DNA of 64,000 nucleotides, from positions 372,001 to 436,000 of the forward strand of contig NZ_NKFL01000005.1 in assembly GCF_002223055.1 (NCBI RefSeq), read 5' to 3'. This document shows positions 19,952 through 27,586 of the stretch, piece by piece (the stretch's first letter is position 1; each line of letters starts with the position of its first letter). The DNA is from Burkholderia sp. HI2500 (GTDB lineage: Bacteria; Pseudomonadota; Gammaproteobacteria; Burkholderiales; Burkholderiaceae). A model generated the notes under the pieces. The model ran no database searches and was not told the DNA's origin. It saw only the letters and a program-made list of their open reading frames with translations. The position numbers were made by a program, and so were the translations under genes.

Positions 19952-20895
19952 GCGATACCTCGTTCGGTCAGGAAACGGTCGATTTCGGCCGCGCTGCTGT
20001 TGCCCTCCATCGGGCCGCGCCGCGTGACCGCGATCGCCCCGGCCGCGTTCGCGCGGCGCAGCGCGACCTCGATCGGCACGCCGGCGACGAGGCTCGCGAC
20101 CAGCGTGCCGCCGAAGCAGTCGCCGGCGCCGGTCGGATCGACTTCGTCGACCTGGAACGCCGGCGCTTCCGCACGGTTCGCTCGATCGAATGCGACGCTG
20201 CCTTGCGCACCGCGTTTCAGCACGACCCGCTCGAGCAGCGGATGCGTCGCGAGCAGGCCCGCGATCGCCCGCTCGGCCGGCTGCGGCCCGCAGAAGAACG
20301 GCAGGTCGGCTTCGCTCGGCAGGAACAGGTGGCACGCGGCGAGCATCGCGTCGAGCGCCGCGCGCATCGGGCGAAAACTCAGCATTTCGGGCCGCACGTT
20401 CGGATCGAACGACACCTTGGCGCCGGCGCGCGCGGCCTCGATCACGCCGCGCTGCACGGCCGCGATCGCCGATTCGCTCGTCAGCGACGAGCCCATCACA
20501 TGGAAATAGCGGCAGCCGTCGAACATCGCGGTATCGACATCGGAATCGTCGACACACGCGGCCGCACTGGTGGACAGCGTGAACACGAAGCTGCGCGAGC
20601 CGTCGTCGCGATACGCGACGAACGCGGTGCCGGTCGGGCGTGCGACGCGACGGATGCGCGCGACGTCGACACCATCGCGTTCGAGCCGCGCGACGATCGC
20701 GTCGCCGAATGCGTCGCGACCGACGCAGCCCGCATACGCAACACGTGCGCCAAGCCGCGCGGCCTGGTCGGCGAAGATCGCCGGCGCACCGCTCGGGAAC
20801 GGCCCCTCGAACAGGCCCGGCGTATCGAAACCCTGGCCGCGCTCGGCGGCGACGAATTCGGCGAGCAGTTCGCCTGCCACGACGATCTCGGCCAT
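19939..20895 (-). CDS. PfkB family sugar kinase (probable tagatose/fructose kinase)
   Basis: 318 residues, ribokinase/PfkB fold. The N-terminal glycine pair segment reads FPSGAPAIFADQAARLGARV, and the second signature DPTGAGDCFGG carries the catalytic aspartate and anion hole. It phosphorylates a ketose in the cytoplasm. Position between the SDR polyol dehydrogenase and GatZ suggests D-tagatose to D-tagatose 6-phosphate; fructose from sorbitol or mannitol is the alternative. It overlaps gatZ by 13 bp, so the two are probably coupled. Confidence 0.87.
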   Translation of the reverse strand: MAEIVVAGELLAEFVAAERGQGFDTPGLFEGPFPSGAPAIFADQAARLGARVAYAGCVGRDAFGDAIVARLERDGVDVARIRRVARPTGTAFVAYRDDGSRSFVFTLSTSAAACVDDSDVDTAMFDGCRYFHVMGSSLTSESAIAAVQRGVIEAARAGAKVSFDPNVRPEMLSFRPMRAALDAMLAACHLFLPSEADLPFFCGPQPAERAIAGLLATHPLLERVVLKRGAQGSVAFDRANRAEAPAFQVDEVDPTGAGDCFGGTLVASLVAGVPIEVALRRANAAGAIAVTRRGPMEGNSSAAEIDRFLTERGIACPA

Positions 20896-20991
20896 CAGGC
20901 GAGCCCTCCTCGTTCGACGGCGGCCGCGACGTGCACGACAACGGCCTCGTCTCGGGCCGGCCGGCGGGTGGCGCGTGCGAGCGGCGCCATA

Positions 20992-21768
20992 TCAGCTCAT
21001 CCAGTTGCCGCCGTCGACGTTCAGCGTCTGGGCGGTGATGTAATCAGCGTCGGACGACGCGAGGAACAGCGCGGCACCCGTCAGGTCGCCCGGCACGCCC
21101 ATGCGGCCGAGCGGCACGGCTTCGCCCACCAGCCGCTTCTTCTCGCCGAGCGGCCGGTTCTCGTAGCGCGCGAACAGCGCATCGACCTGCTCCCACATCG
21201 GCGTGTCGACGACACCCGGCGCGATGCCGTTCACGTTGATCCGGTGCGGCGCGAGCGCGAGCGCGGCCGACTGCGTGTAGCTGATCACCGCGGCCTTGGT
21301 CGCGCAGTAGTGCGAAACGAGCGCCTCGCCACGACGCCCGGCCTGCGACGACATGTTGACGATCTTGCCGCCACGGCCCTGCTCGACCATCCGCTGCGCG
21401 ACGGCCTGCATCAGGAAGAACAGCCCTTTCACGTTGACCGAGAACAGCCGGTCGAACACGTCCCACGATTCGTCGAGGATCGGCCGCATGTCGAACAGCG
21501 CCGCGTTGTTGAACAGGATGTCGACGCCGCCGAAGCGCTCGACCGCCGTGGTGACGATCCGCTCGATGTCGTCGCGGCGCGTGACGTCCGCGGTGACGGC
21601 CACCGCGCGGCCGGGGTTCGCCTCGATGAGCCGCGCGAGCGAGCCGCCTGCCGGCTTCAGGTCGACGAGCACGCAGCGTGCGCCCTCGTCCAGATAGCGT
21701 TGCGCGACCGCCTCGCCGATGCCGCTTGCGGCGCCCGTCAGGATTGCGACCTTGTCTTCCAGTCTCAC
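20992..21768 (-). CDS. smoS: SDR polyol dehydrogenase (SmoS-like sorbitol/galactitol 2-dehydrogenase)
   Basis: 258 residues. The SDR cofactor motif TGAASGIG is at 11-18, NNAA is the structural motif, and the catalytic tetrad includes S in NMSSQAG and YCATK. It matches my recall of Rhodobacter SmoS at the NNAALFD, QAGRRGEALV, APGVVDTPMW and C-terminal NVDGGNWMS segments. It oxidises sorbitol to fructose or galactitol to tagatose using NAD. It is the first gene of the leftward operon, with the second copy of the polyol operator 60 bp upstream of its ATG. With a tagatose-type kinase and GatZ behind it, galactitol is at least as likely a substrate as sorbitol. Confidence 0.85.
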   Translation of the reverse strand: MRLEDKVAILTGAASGIGEAVAQRYLDEGARCVLVDLKPAGGSLARLIEANPGRAVAVTADVTRRDDIERIVTTAVERFGGVDILFNNAALFDMRPILDESWDVFDRLFSVNVKGLFFLMQAVAQRMVEQGRGGKIVNMSSQAGRRGEALVSHYCATKAAVISYTQSAALALAPHRINVNGIAPGVVDTPMWEQVDALFARYENRPLGEKKRLVGEAVPLGRMGVPGDLTGAALFLASSDADYITAQTLNVDGGNWMS

Positions 21769-21827
21769 TGGCTGTCTCCGGTTCGTTCTGCTTGTCGACG
21801 GCCGCGAGGTGAGCGAACGCTCGCCAA

Positions 21828-21862
21828 CCGATCAATTGCTCTGTTAGTGATCGAATGATCGG
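21828..21862 (-). promoter_or_regulatory. Second copy of the polyol operator, upstream of smoS
   Basis: Imperfect palindrome with arms CCGATCAATTGCTC and GATCGAATGATCGG around a 7-nt spacer (11 of 14 positions pair). Read on the minus strand, its 31-bp core matches 26 of 31 positions of the core upstream of dalD, including GATCATTCG and AGAGCAA. It lies 60-94 bp before the smoS start. The rest of the 329-bp gap 21769-22097 shows only the zur promoter region and no gene. Confidence 0.68.
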
Positions 21863-22046
21863 ACACGCGATTCGCGCTGTCAAGGCGACGTGACGGCTTT
21901 CTATGACGCGCTGCGGCACAACGGCGCAGCGTGGCGGCCCGCCGCGCACACCCGGCAAGGCGTAGCGCACACGGTGCGGCGCGGTCGTAGCGGCGATGAA
22001 GGGGACGGAGCGAGGACGGAAACGGGATTTCGCGCTGCACGGCGCG

Positions 22047-22066
22047 GCGATACGTTATATCATCGC
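22047..22066 (+). promoter_or_regulatory. Candidate Zur box in the zur promoter
   Basis: GCGATACGTTATATCATCGC, with GCGAT/ATCGC arms around an AT-rich centre containing GTTATA, ends 32 bp before the zur ATG. Zur boxes in proteobacteria are AT-centred palindromes with GTTATA-like halves, so this may mediate autoregulation of zur-znuACB. The match is partial. Confidence 0.4.
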
Positions 22067-22097
22067 CATACTTTGTTTCATCGCCCTGCTTCACGCC

Positions 22098-22559
22098 ATG
22101 GCTACCTCATCGTCCATTGACGCCCGGCTGTCCCGGGCCGACGCATTCGCCGCCGAGCACGGGCTCGCGTGGACGCCGCTGCGCCGCCAGGTCTACGAAC
22201 GCGTGCTGGCCGCGCAGCGCCCGATCGGCGCGTACGACCTGCTCGCCGAGCTCGAGCCGCAGCGCGGCCGCGTGCCGCCCACGACCGTCTACCGCGCCCT
22301 GGATTTCCTCGTCGAGCACGGCTTCATCCACCGGATCGAATCGAAGAACGCGTTCTTCGCGTGCTGCGAGATCGGCGTGCCGCACGAAGGCCAGTTCCTG
22401 ATCTGCGACTCGTGCGGCGACACCGTCGAGATTCCCGGCGGCGACCTCGCGAAGCAGTTGTCCGCGAGCGAGCCCGCGCACGGTTTCGAAGTCCACCACC
22501 AGGTCGTCGAGCTGAGCGGCCTGTGCGGGCACTGCAAGCACAAGCCCGTGCAACGCTGA
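22098..22559 (+). CDS. zur: Fur family zinc uptake regulator
   Basis: 153 residues. Winged helix (WTPLRRQVYERVLAAQRPIGAYDLLAEL, then PPTTVYRALDFLVEHGFIHRI) and a C-terminal dimerisation domain with CDSCG and a second CGHC pair forming the structural zinc site, plus HEGQFLICD. It represses zinc uptake genes when zinc is ample. It lies directly upstream of znuA, znuC and znuB on the same strand, which fixes it as Zur rather than Fur. ATG 22098 (MATSSSIDAR) is chosen; the longer frame upstream is hydrophobic and atypical. Confidence 0.9.
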   Translation: MATSSSIDARLSRADAFAAEHGLAWTPLRRQVYERVLAAQRPIGAYDLLAELEPQRGRVPPTTVYRALDFLVEHGFIHRIESKNAFFACCEIGVPHEGQFLICDSCGDTVEIPGGDLAKQLSASEPAHGFEVHHQVVELSGLCGHCKHKPVQR

Positions 22560-22605
22560 CGCGTTTCGCGCGGCGCCCGCGCCGCCCCTTCCAACGAGGA
22601 GTTCC

Positions 22606-23520
22606 ATGTCCATTGCCCTGAAGCGCGCGCCGCGGCGCGCCCTGTCGCCTGTCCGCTGGCTCGCCGCCACCGTTGCCGCCCTGTCGCTCGCGGCGCCCGC
22701 GTTGGCGCAGGCCGCGACCGTCAACGTCGTGGCTGCCGAGAATTTCTACGGCGACGTCGCGTCGCAGATCGGCGGCAGCCATGTCGCGGTGACGAGCATC
22801 CTCAGCAATCCGGACCAGGATCCGCACCTGTTCGAAGCGAGCCCGAAGACCGCCCGGGCGCTCCAGCACGCGCAGGTCGTGATCTACAACGGCGCCAACT
22901 ACGATCCGTGGATGAGCAAGCTGCTCGGCGCGTCGAAGCAGGCCAAGCGCGCGACGATCGTCGTCGCCGATCTGGTCGGCAAGAAGGCCGGCGACAACCC
23001 GCACCTGTGGTACGACCCGGCGACGATGCCGGCCGCCGCGCGCGCGATCGCGGCCGAGCTCGGCCGCGCCGACCCGGCGAACAAGGCCGAATACGATGCG
23101 AACCTGCAGAAGTTCGTCGCGTCGCTCAAGCCCGTCGACGACAAGGTCGCCGCGCTGCGCGCGCAGTACAAGGGCGTGCCGGTGACGGCCACCGAGCCCG
23201 TGTTCGGCTACATGTCCGACGCGATCGGCCTCGACATGCGCAACCAGCGCTTCCAGCTCGCGACGATGAACGACACCGAAGCCAGCGCCCAGGACGTCGC
23301 CGCATTCGAGAACGACCTGCGCAAGAAGCAGGTGCGCGTGCTGATCTACAACAGCCAGGCCGAAGAACCGATGACCAAGCGCATGCTGAAGATCGCGCGC
23401 GACGGCGGCGTACCGACCGTCAGCGTCACCGAGACGCAGCCGGCCGGCAAGACCTTCCAGCAATGGATGGCCGGCCAGCTCGACGCGCTCGCGGCCGCGC
23501 TGGCCGCCGGCAAGAAATAA
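22606..23520 (+). CDS. znuA: Zinc ABC transporter periplasmic binding protein
   Basis: 304 residues. Signal peptide ends near AQA at residues 34-36. This is a cluster A-I metal-binding protein: metal ligands include H74 in DPHLFEASP and the histidine of NPHLWYDP. The usual long His-rich loop of enterobacterial ZnuA is missing; instead a His-rich tail is found on ZnuC. The start at 22606 follows AGGAG. It binds periplasmic Zn(II), or possibly Mn(II), and passes it to ZnuB. Zur next door supports zinc. Confidence 0.88.
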   Translation: MSIALKRAPRRALSPVRWLAATVAALSLAAPALAQAATVNVVAAENFYGDVASQIGGSHVAVTSILSNPDQDPHLFEASPKTARALQHAQVVIYNGANYDPWMSKLLGASKQAKRATIVVADLVGKKAGDNPHLWYDPATMPAAARAIAAELGRADPANKAEYDANLQKFVASLKPVDDKVAALRAQYKGVPVTATEPVFGYMSDAIGLDMRNQRFQLATMNDTEASAQDVAAFENDLRKKQVRVLIYNSQAEEPMTKRMLKIARDGGVPTVSVTETQPAGKTFQQWMAGQLDALAAALAAGKK

Positions 23521-23535
23521 ACACTCCGTAACGAC

Positions 23536-24426
23536 ATGACCGTCACTCCTCACGCACTCGCCGTCGATCGCGTCACGCTCGAACTGGGCGGGCGCACGAT
23601 CCTGCGCGACGTCAGCTTCTCGATCGAACCCGGCGAATTCGTCGGCGTGCTCGGGCCGAACGGCGCGGGCAAGACGACGCTGATGCGCGCGGTGCTCGGC
23701 CTCGTGCCCGTGTCGGCCGGCACGCTGTCCGTCGGCGGTGTGCCGGTCGTGCGCGGCAACGCGTCGATTGGCTACATGCCGCAGATCCGAAGCGGCCTCG
23801 CGAACCGCCGGATGCGCGGCTACGACTTCGTCGCGATGGCCGCCGACGGCCACCGCTGGGGGCTGCCGCACACGAACGCGGCGACGCGCCGCGACGTCGA
23901 CCGCGTGCTCGACCTCGTCGGCGGCCCGACGCTCGCGCGCCGGCCGTTGTCGGAACTGTCCGGCGGCGAGCGGCAGCGCCTGCTGCTCGCGCAGTGCCTG
24001 CTCGGCAACCCGAAGCTGCTGCTGCTCGACGAGCCGCTGATCAGCCTCGACCCGAACCACCAGCGCGGCGTCGTCGAGCTCGTGCGCAACGTGCAGCGCG
24101 AGCTCGGCATCACCGTGCTGTTCTCCGCGCACGAACTGAATCCGCTGCTGAACGCGCTCGACCGCGTGCTGTATCTCGGCAACGGCGTGGCCGCGCTCGG
24201 CACCGTCGACGAGGTGATCACGAAGCCGGTGCTGTCACGGCTCTACGGTTCGCCGATCGACGTGATGCGCGTGAACGGCAAGATCTTCGTGATGTCGGGC
24301 GACGTCGAAATCGAGAAGCACGACCACGAACACGAGGACGACGACGGTCACTCGCACGGCGGTGGCGGCGGCCACGGCCATCACCACCACGGACACGCTC
24401 ATCCCGGGCATTCGCACGATGTTTGA
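23536..24426 (+). CDS. znuC: Zinc ABC transporter ATP-binding protein with His-rich C-terminal tail
   Basis: 296 residues. Walker A is GPNGAGKTT, the signature is LSGGERQR, and Walker B is LLLLDEPLISLD. It powers zinc import through ZnuB. The last ~35 residues form a histidine- and acid-rich tail with 14 histidines (clusters HDHEHEDDD, HSH and GHHHHGHAH), not needed for ATPase activity and probably a cytoplasmic metal-binding or sensing extension. The 3' end overlaps the znuB start by 8 bp within the tail coding region. Confidence 0.92.
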   Translation: MTVTPHALAVDRVTLELGGRTILRDVSFSIEPGEFVGVLGPNGAGKTTLMRAVLGLVPVSAGTLSVGGVPVVRGNASIGYMPQIRSGLANRRMRGYDFVAMAADGHRWGLPHTNAATRRDVDRVLDLVGGPTLARRPLSELSGGERQRLLLAQCLLGNPKLLLLDEPLISLDPNHQRGVVELVRNVQRELGITVLFSAHELNPLLNALDRVLYLGNGVAALGTVDEVITKPVLSRLYGSPIDVMRVNGKIFVMSGDVEIEKHDHEHEDDDGHSHGGGGGHGHHHHGHAHPGHSHDV

Positions 24427-25201
24427 ATACGACTTCATGATCAACGCCTTCGCGGCGTCGGGGATCGTCGCGGTGCTCGCGGGCATCGTTGGCTACTTCC
24501 TGGTGCTGCGCGGGCAGACCTTCGCCGGCCATGCACTGTCGCACGTCGGCTTCACCGGCGCGACGGGCGCGGTGCTGCTCGGCATCTCGCCGATCTGGGG
24601 GATGGTCGGCTTCACGCTCGCGGCCGGCATCGGGATGGGCGCGCTCGGCGAGAAGCTCGCGGGCCGCGACGTCGCGATCGGCGTGATCCTGTCCGGCGCG
24701 CTCGGCTTCGGCCTGCTGTTCCTGCATTTCTACACGTCGTTCGCGACGCAGGTCACCGCACTGCTGTTCGGCAACGTGCTCGCGGTGAGCCACGACACGC
24801 TCGCGGTGCTCGCCGGCATCGGCGCGGTGAGCCTGCTCGCGCTCGCGCTGATCGCACGGCCGCTGCTGTTCGCGTCGTTGCAGCCCGAACTGGCCGAAGC
24901 CAAGGGCGTGTCGCTGCGCACGGTGTCGATGCTGTTCCTCGCGGTGTGCGCGCTCGCGGTGGCCGCGGCGACGCAGATCGTCGGCGTGCTGCTGGTGTTC
25001 ACGCTGCTGGTCGGGCCGGCTGCCGCCGCGCAGAACGTGACGACGCGGCTATCGACCGGCGTGCTGCTCGCCGCGCTGTTCGCGTTGTTCGAAGCGTGGC
25101 TCGGCATCGTGCTCGCGTATCACACCGACTGGCCGACGAGCTTCTGGATCACCGCGCTGTCGGCGCTCGTGTACGGCGCGAGCCTGTTGCGGCGCCACTG
25201 A
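24419..25201 (+). CDS. znuB: Zinc ABC transporter permease
   Basis: 260 residues, about eight hydrophobic helices, ABC-3 family of metal permeases. The start ATG 24419 (MFEYDFMINAFAASG) overlaps znuC by 8 bp; a longer in-frame start at 24362 would lie inside the His-tail coding region and is unlikely. QTFAGHALSHVGFTGA is the conserved early segment. It forms the inner-membrane channel for zinc. It is the last gene of zur-znuACB, followed by a strong terminator. Confidence 0.92.
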   Translation: MFEYDFMINAFAASGIVAVLAGIVGYFLVLRGQTFAGHALSHVGFTGATGAVLLGISPIWGMVGFTLAAGIGMGALGEKLAGRDVAIGVILSGALGFGLLFLHFYTSFATQVTALLFGNVLAVSHDTLAVLAGIGAVSLLALALIARPLLFASLQPELAEAKGVSLRTVSMLFLAVCALAVAAATQIVGVLLVFTLLVGPAAAAQNVTTRLSTGVLLAALFALFEAWLGIVLAYHTDWPTSFWITALSALVYGASLLRRH

Positions 25202-25236
25202 GCACCGCCAGGCGGATTGCCGCCCGAAGGAAATAG

Positions 25237-25276
25237 AAAACGCCGGCGTGCCCGAGGGCAGCGCCGGCGTTTTTTC
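25237..25276. terminator. Bidirectional intrinsic terminator after znuB
   Basis: CGCCGGCG stems flank a 12-14-nt loop, with AAAA before and TTTTTT after the stem, so it can end both the rightward zur-znu operon and the leftward formaldehyde operon whose last gene stops at 25340. Confidence 0.85.
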
Positions 25277-25339
25277 ATGCGCCCGCGATCGTGCCGCGCG
25301 CCGTGTGCCGACGTAAGCGTTAGCTGCTTCCCTTCCCGC

Positions 25340-26188
25340 TCATCGTACGAGCACGCGCGCGTGATGCGCAATGTGATCGGCGATGAACGTCGAGATGAAG
25401 TAGTACCCGTGGTCGTAGCCCGGATGGCGGCGCAGCGTCAGCGGCTGGCCGGCCTTCGCGCACGCGGCTTCGAACACGTCGGGGTTCAGCTGGTTCGCGA
25501 GGAACTGATCGGCAAGACCCTGATCGATGAGGATGCCGTCCGCGAACTTCGGCGCGTCGGCACGCGCGACGAGTTCGCTCGCGTCGTGTGCCTTCCATGC
25601 TTCCCGATCGGCGCCCAGATAACCCGAGAACGCCTTCTCGCCCCACGGGCAGCGCGTCGGCGCGGCGATCGGCGCGAACGCCGACACCGACCGGTACAGG
25701 CCCGGATGGCGCAACGCGAGCGTCAGCGCACCGTGCCCGCCCATCGAGTGGCCGAAGATCCCCAACCGCGCGCCGTCGATCGGCAGCTCGGCCGCGACGA
25801 GCTCGCGCAGCTCGCCCGTCACGTACGACTCCATCCGGTAATGCGCGGACCACGGCGCCTCGGTCGCATCGACGTAGAAACCCGCGCCGACGCCGAAGTC
25901 CCACGCATCGGTCTCGCCCGGCACGCCCGCGCCGCGCGGGCTCGTGTCGGGCATCACGAGCGCGAGGCCGTGCTGCGCCGCGTATTGCTGCGCGCCGGCC
26001 TTGATCGCGAACGTCTCGTCGGTGCACGTGAGCCCCGCGAGATAGAACAGCGCCGGCACGCGGCCGTGCGCGGCCTGCGGCGGCAGGTACACCGAGAACT
26101 TCATCGGCAGGCCGATGGCCGCCGAATCGTGACGGTAGAAACGCTGCTCGCCGCCGTGGCACGCATGCGAGGAAACGAGTTCGAGCAT
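25340..26188 (-). CDS. fghA: S-formylglutathione hydrolase
   Basis: 282 residues. Alpha/beta hydrolase of the esterase D family: the nucleophile elbow GHSMGG places the serine at residue 148, and the His is in the C-terminal PGYDHGYYF segment. It hydrolyses S-formylglutathione to formate and glutathione in the cytoplasm, the last step of glutathione-dependent formaldehyde removal. It lies 16 bp behind adhC, which makes its substrate. Confidence 0.93.
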   Translation of the reverse strand: MLELVSSHACHGGEQRFYRHDSAAIGLPMKFSVYLPPQAAHGRVPALFYLAGLTCTDETFAIKAGAQQYAAQHGLALVMPDTSPRGAGVPGETDAWDFGVGAGFYVDATEAPWSAHYRMESYVTGELRELVAAELPIDGARLGIFGHSMGGHGALTLALRHPGLYRSVSAFAPIAAPTRCPWGEKAFSGYLGADREAWKAHDASELVARADAPKFADGILIDQGLADQFLANQLNPDVFEAACAKAGQPLTLRRHPGYDHGYYFISTFIADHIAHHARVLVR

Positions 26189-26204
26189 CGCGGTGCGCTC
26201 CCGG

Positions 26205-27311
26205 TCAGTACAGCACGACCGAGCGGATCGACTCGCCGGCCTTCATCAGGTCGAAGCCTTCGTTGATCCGCTCGAGCGGCAGCGTGTGCGTGATCAGGTC
26301 GTCGATGTTGATCTTGCCTTCCATGTACCAGTCGACGATCTTCGGCACGTCGGTGCGGCCGCGCGCGCCGCCGAACGCCGAACCCTTCCACTCGCGGCCC
26401 GTCACGAGCTGGAACGGGCGCGTGCTGATTTCCTCGCCGGCTGCCGCCACGCCGATGATGAACGACTGGCCCCAGCCCTTGTGCGTGCATTCGAGCGCCT
26501 GGCGCATCAGCTTCACGTTGCCCACGCATTCGAACGAGTAGTCGGCGCCGCCGTCGGTCAGCTGCACGATGTGGTCGACCACGTTCTCGACTTCGTTCGG
26601 GTTGATGAAGTGCGTCATCCCGAACTTCTTCGCGAGCTCGACGCGCTTCGGGTTGATGTCGACGCCGATGATCTTGTCCGCGCCGACCATCTTCGCGCCC
26701 TGGATCACGTTCAGGCCGATGCCGCCGAGGCCGAACACGACGACGTTCGCGCCCGCCTCGACCTTCGCCGAGTACACGACCGCGCCGACGCCCGTCGTCA
26801 CGCCGCAGCCGATGTAGCAGATCTTGTCGAACGGCGCGTCCTCGCGCACCTTCGCCACCGCGATCTCCGGCACGACGATGTAGTTCGAGAACGTGGACGT
26901 GCCCATGTAGTGGAACAGCGGCTTGCCGTCGAGCGAGAAGCGCGACGTCGCGTCGGGCATCAGGCCCTTGCCCTGCGTCGCGCGAATCTTCTGGCACAGG
27001 TTGGTCTTGCGCGACAGGCAGAACTTGCACTCGCGGCATTCCGGCGTGTAGAGCGGAATCACGTGGTCGCCCTTGCGCAGGGTGCCGACGCCGGGGCCGA
27101 CGTCGACCACGACGCCCGCGCCTTCATGGCCGAGGATCGCCGGGAAGATCCCTTCCGGATCGGCGCCCGACAGCGTGTAGTAGTCGGTGTGACAGATGCC
27201 CGTCGCCTTCACCTCGATCAGCACTTCGCCGGCGCGCGGCCCTTCCAGATCGACTTCCTCGATCGTCAGCGGCGCGCCCGCCTTCCATGCAATCGCTGCT
27301 TTCGTCTTCAT
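26205..27311 (-). CDS. adhC: S-(hydroxymethyl)glutathione dehydrogenase (class III alcohol dehydrogenase)
   Basis: 368 residues, zinc-dependent MDR family. Zinc and cofactor elements visible: [26 protein letters not shown], the structural zinc cysteines in CRECKFC, and the Rossmann segment [16 protein letters not shown]. It oxidises S-hydroxymethylglutathione, formed from formaldehyde and glutathione, to S-formylglutathione with NAD. It pairs with fghA in a two-gene operon. No FrmR-type repressor is adjacent. Confidence 0.93.
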   Translation of the reverse strand: MKTKAAIAWKAGAPLTIEEVDLEGPRAGEVLIEVKATGICHTDYYTLSGADPEGIFPAILGHEGAGVVVDVGPGVGTLRKGDHVIPLYTPECRECKFCLSRKTNLCQKIRATQGKGLMPDATSRFSLDGKPLFHYMGTSTFSNYIVVPEIAVAKVREDAPFDKICYIGCGVTTGVGAVVYSAKVEAGANVVVFGLGGIGLNVIQGAKMVGADKIIGVDINPKRVELAKKFGMTHFINPNEVENVVDHIVQLTDGGADYSFECVGNVKLMRQALECTHKGWGQSFIIGVAAAGEEISTRPFQLVTGREWKGSAFGGARGRTDVPKIVDWYMEGKINIDDLITHTLPLERINEGFDLMKAGESIRSVVLY

Positions 27312-27440
27312 CGTGTGACTCCTGTCTGTGTGTGAGGTCGGCCCGGGTCGGCGCGTCAGCGCTCATGTCGGCCGGCGCGGGTGCGCGAGCACCGACGCCG
27401 GTTCCATGCTTCGCACCGGGTTCCAGGCAAAGCGGTCGAA

Positions 27441-27472
27441 GCCGTGCCGCGCGGCATCGCGCACGGCACGGC
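27441..27472 (-). terminator. Strong hairpin between the FGGY kinase gene and adhC
   Basis: GCCGTGCCG (27441-27449) pairs with CGGCACGGC (27464-27472), with CGCG/CGCG pairing inside. It lies downstream of the kinase stop and upstream of the adhC promoter area. No T-run follows, so it may be a weak terminator or a Rho-linked 3' end. Confidence 0.4.
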
Positions 27473-27586
27473 GAAAGAATCTCGTGCTCGCCATGATGGC
27501 CGGTCCGGCCGCGCATCGCGTGCGGGAAACGGTCGCCGGCTTGCCACGATGCGTCATCGCTGGCGCAAAAGAACAAGTGTTCGAGT

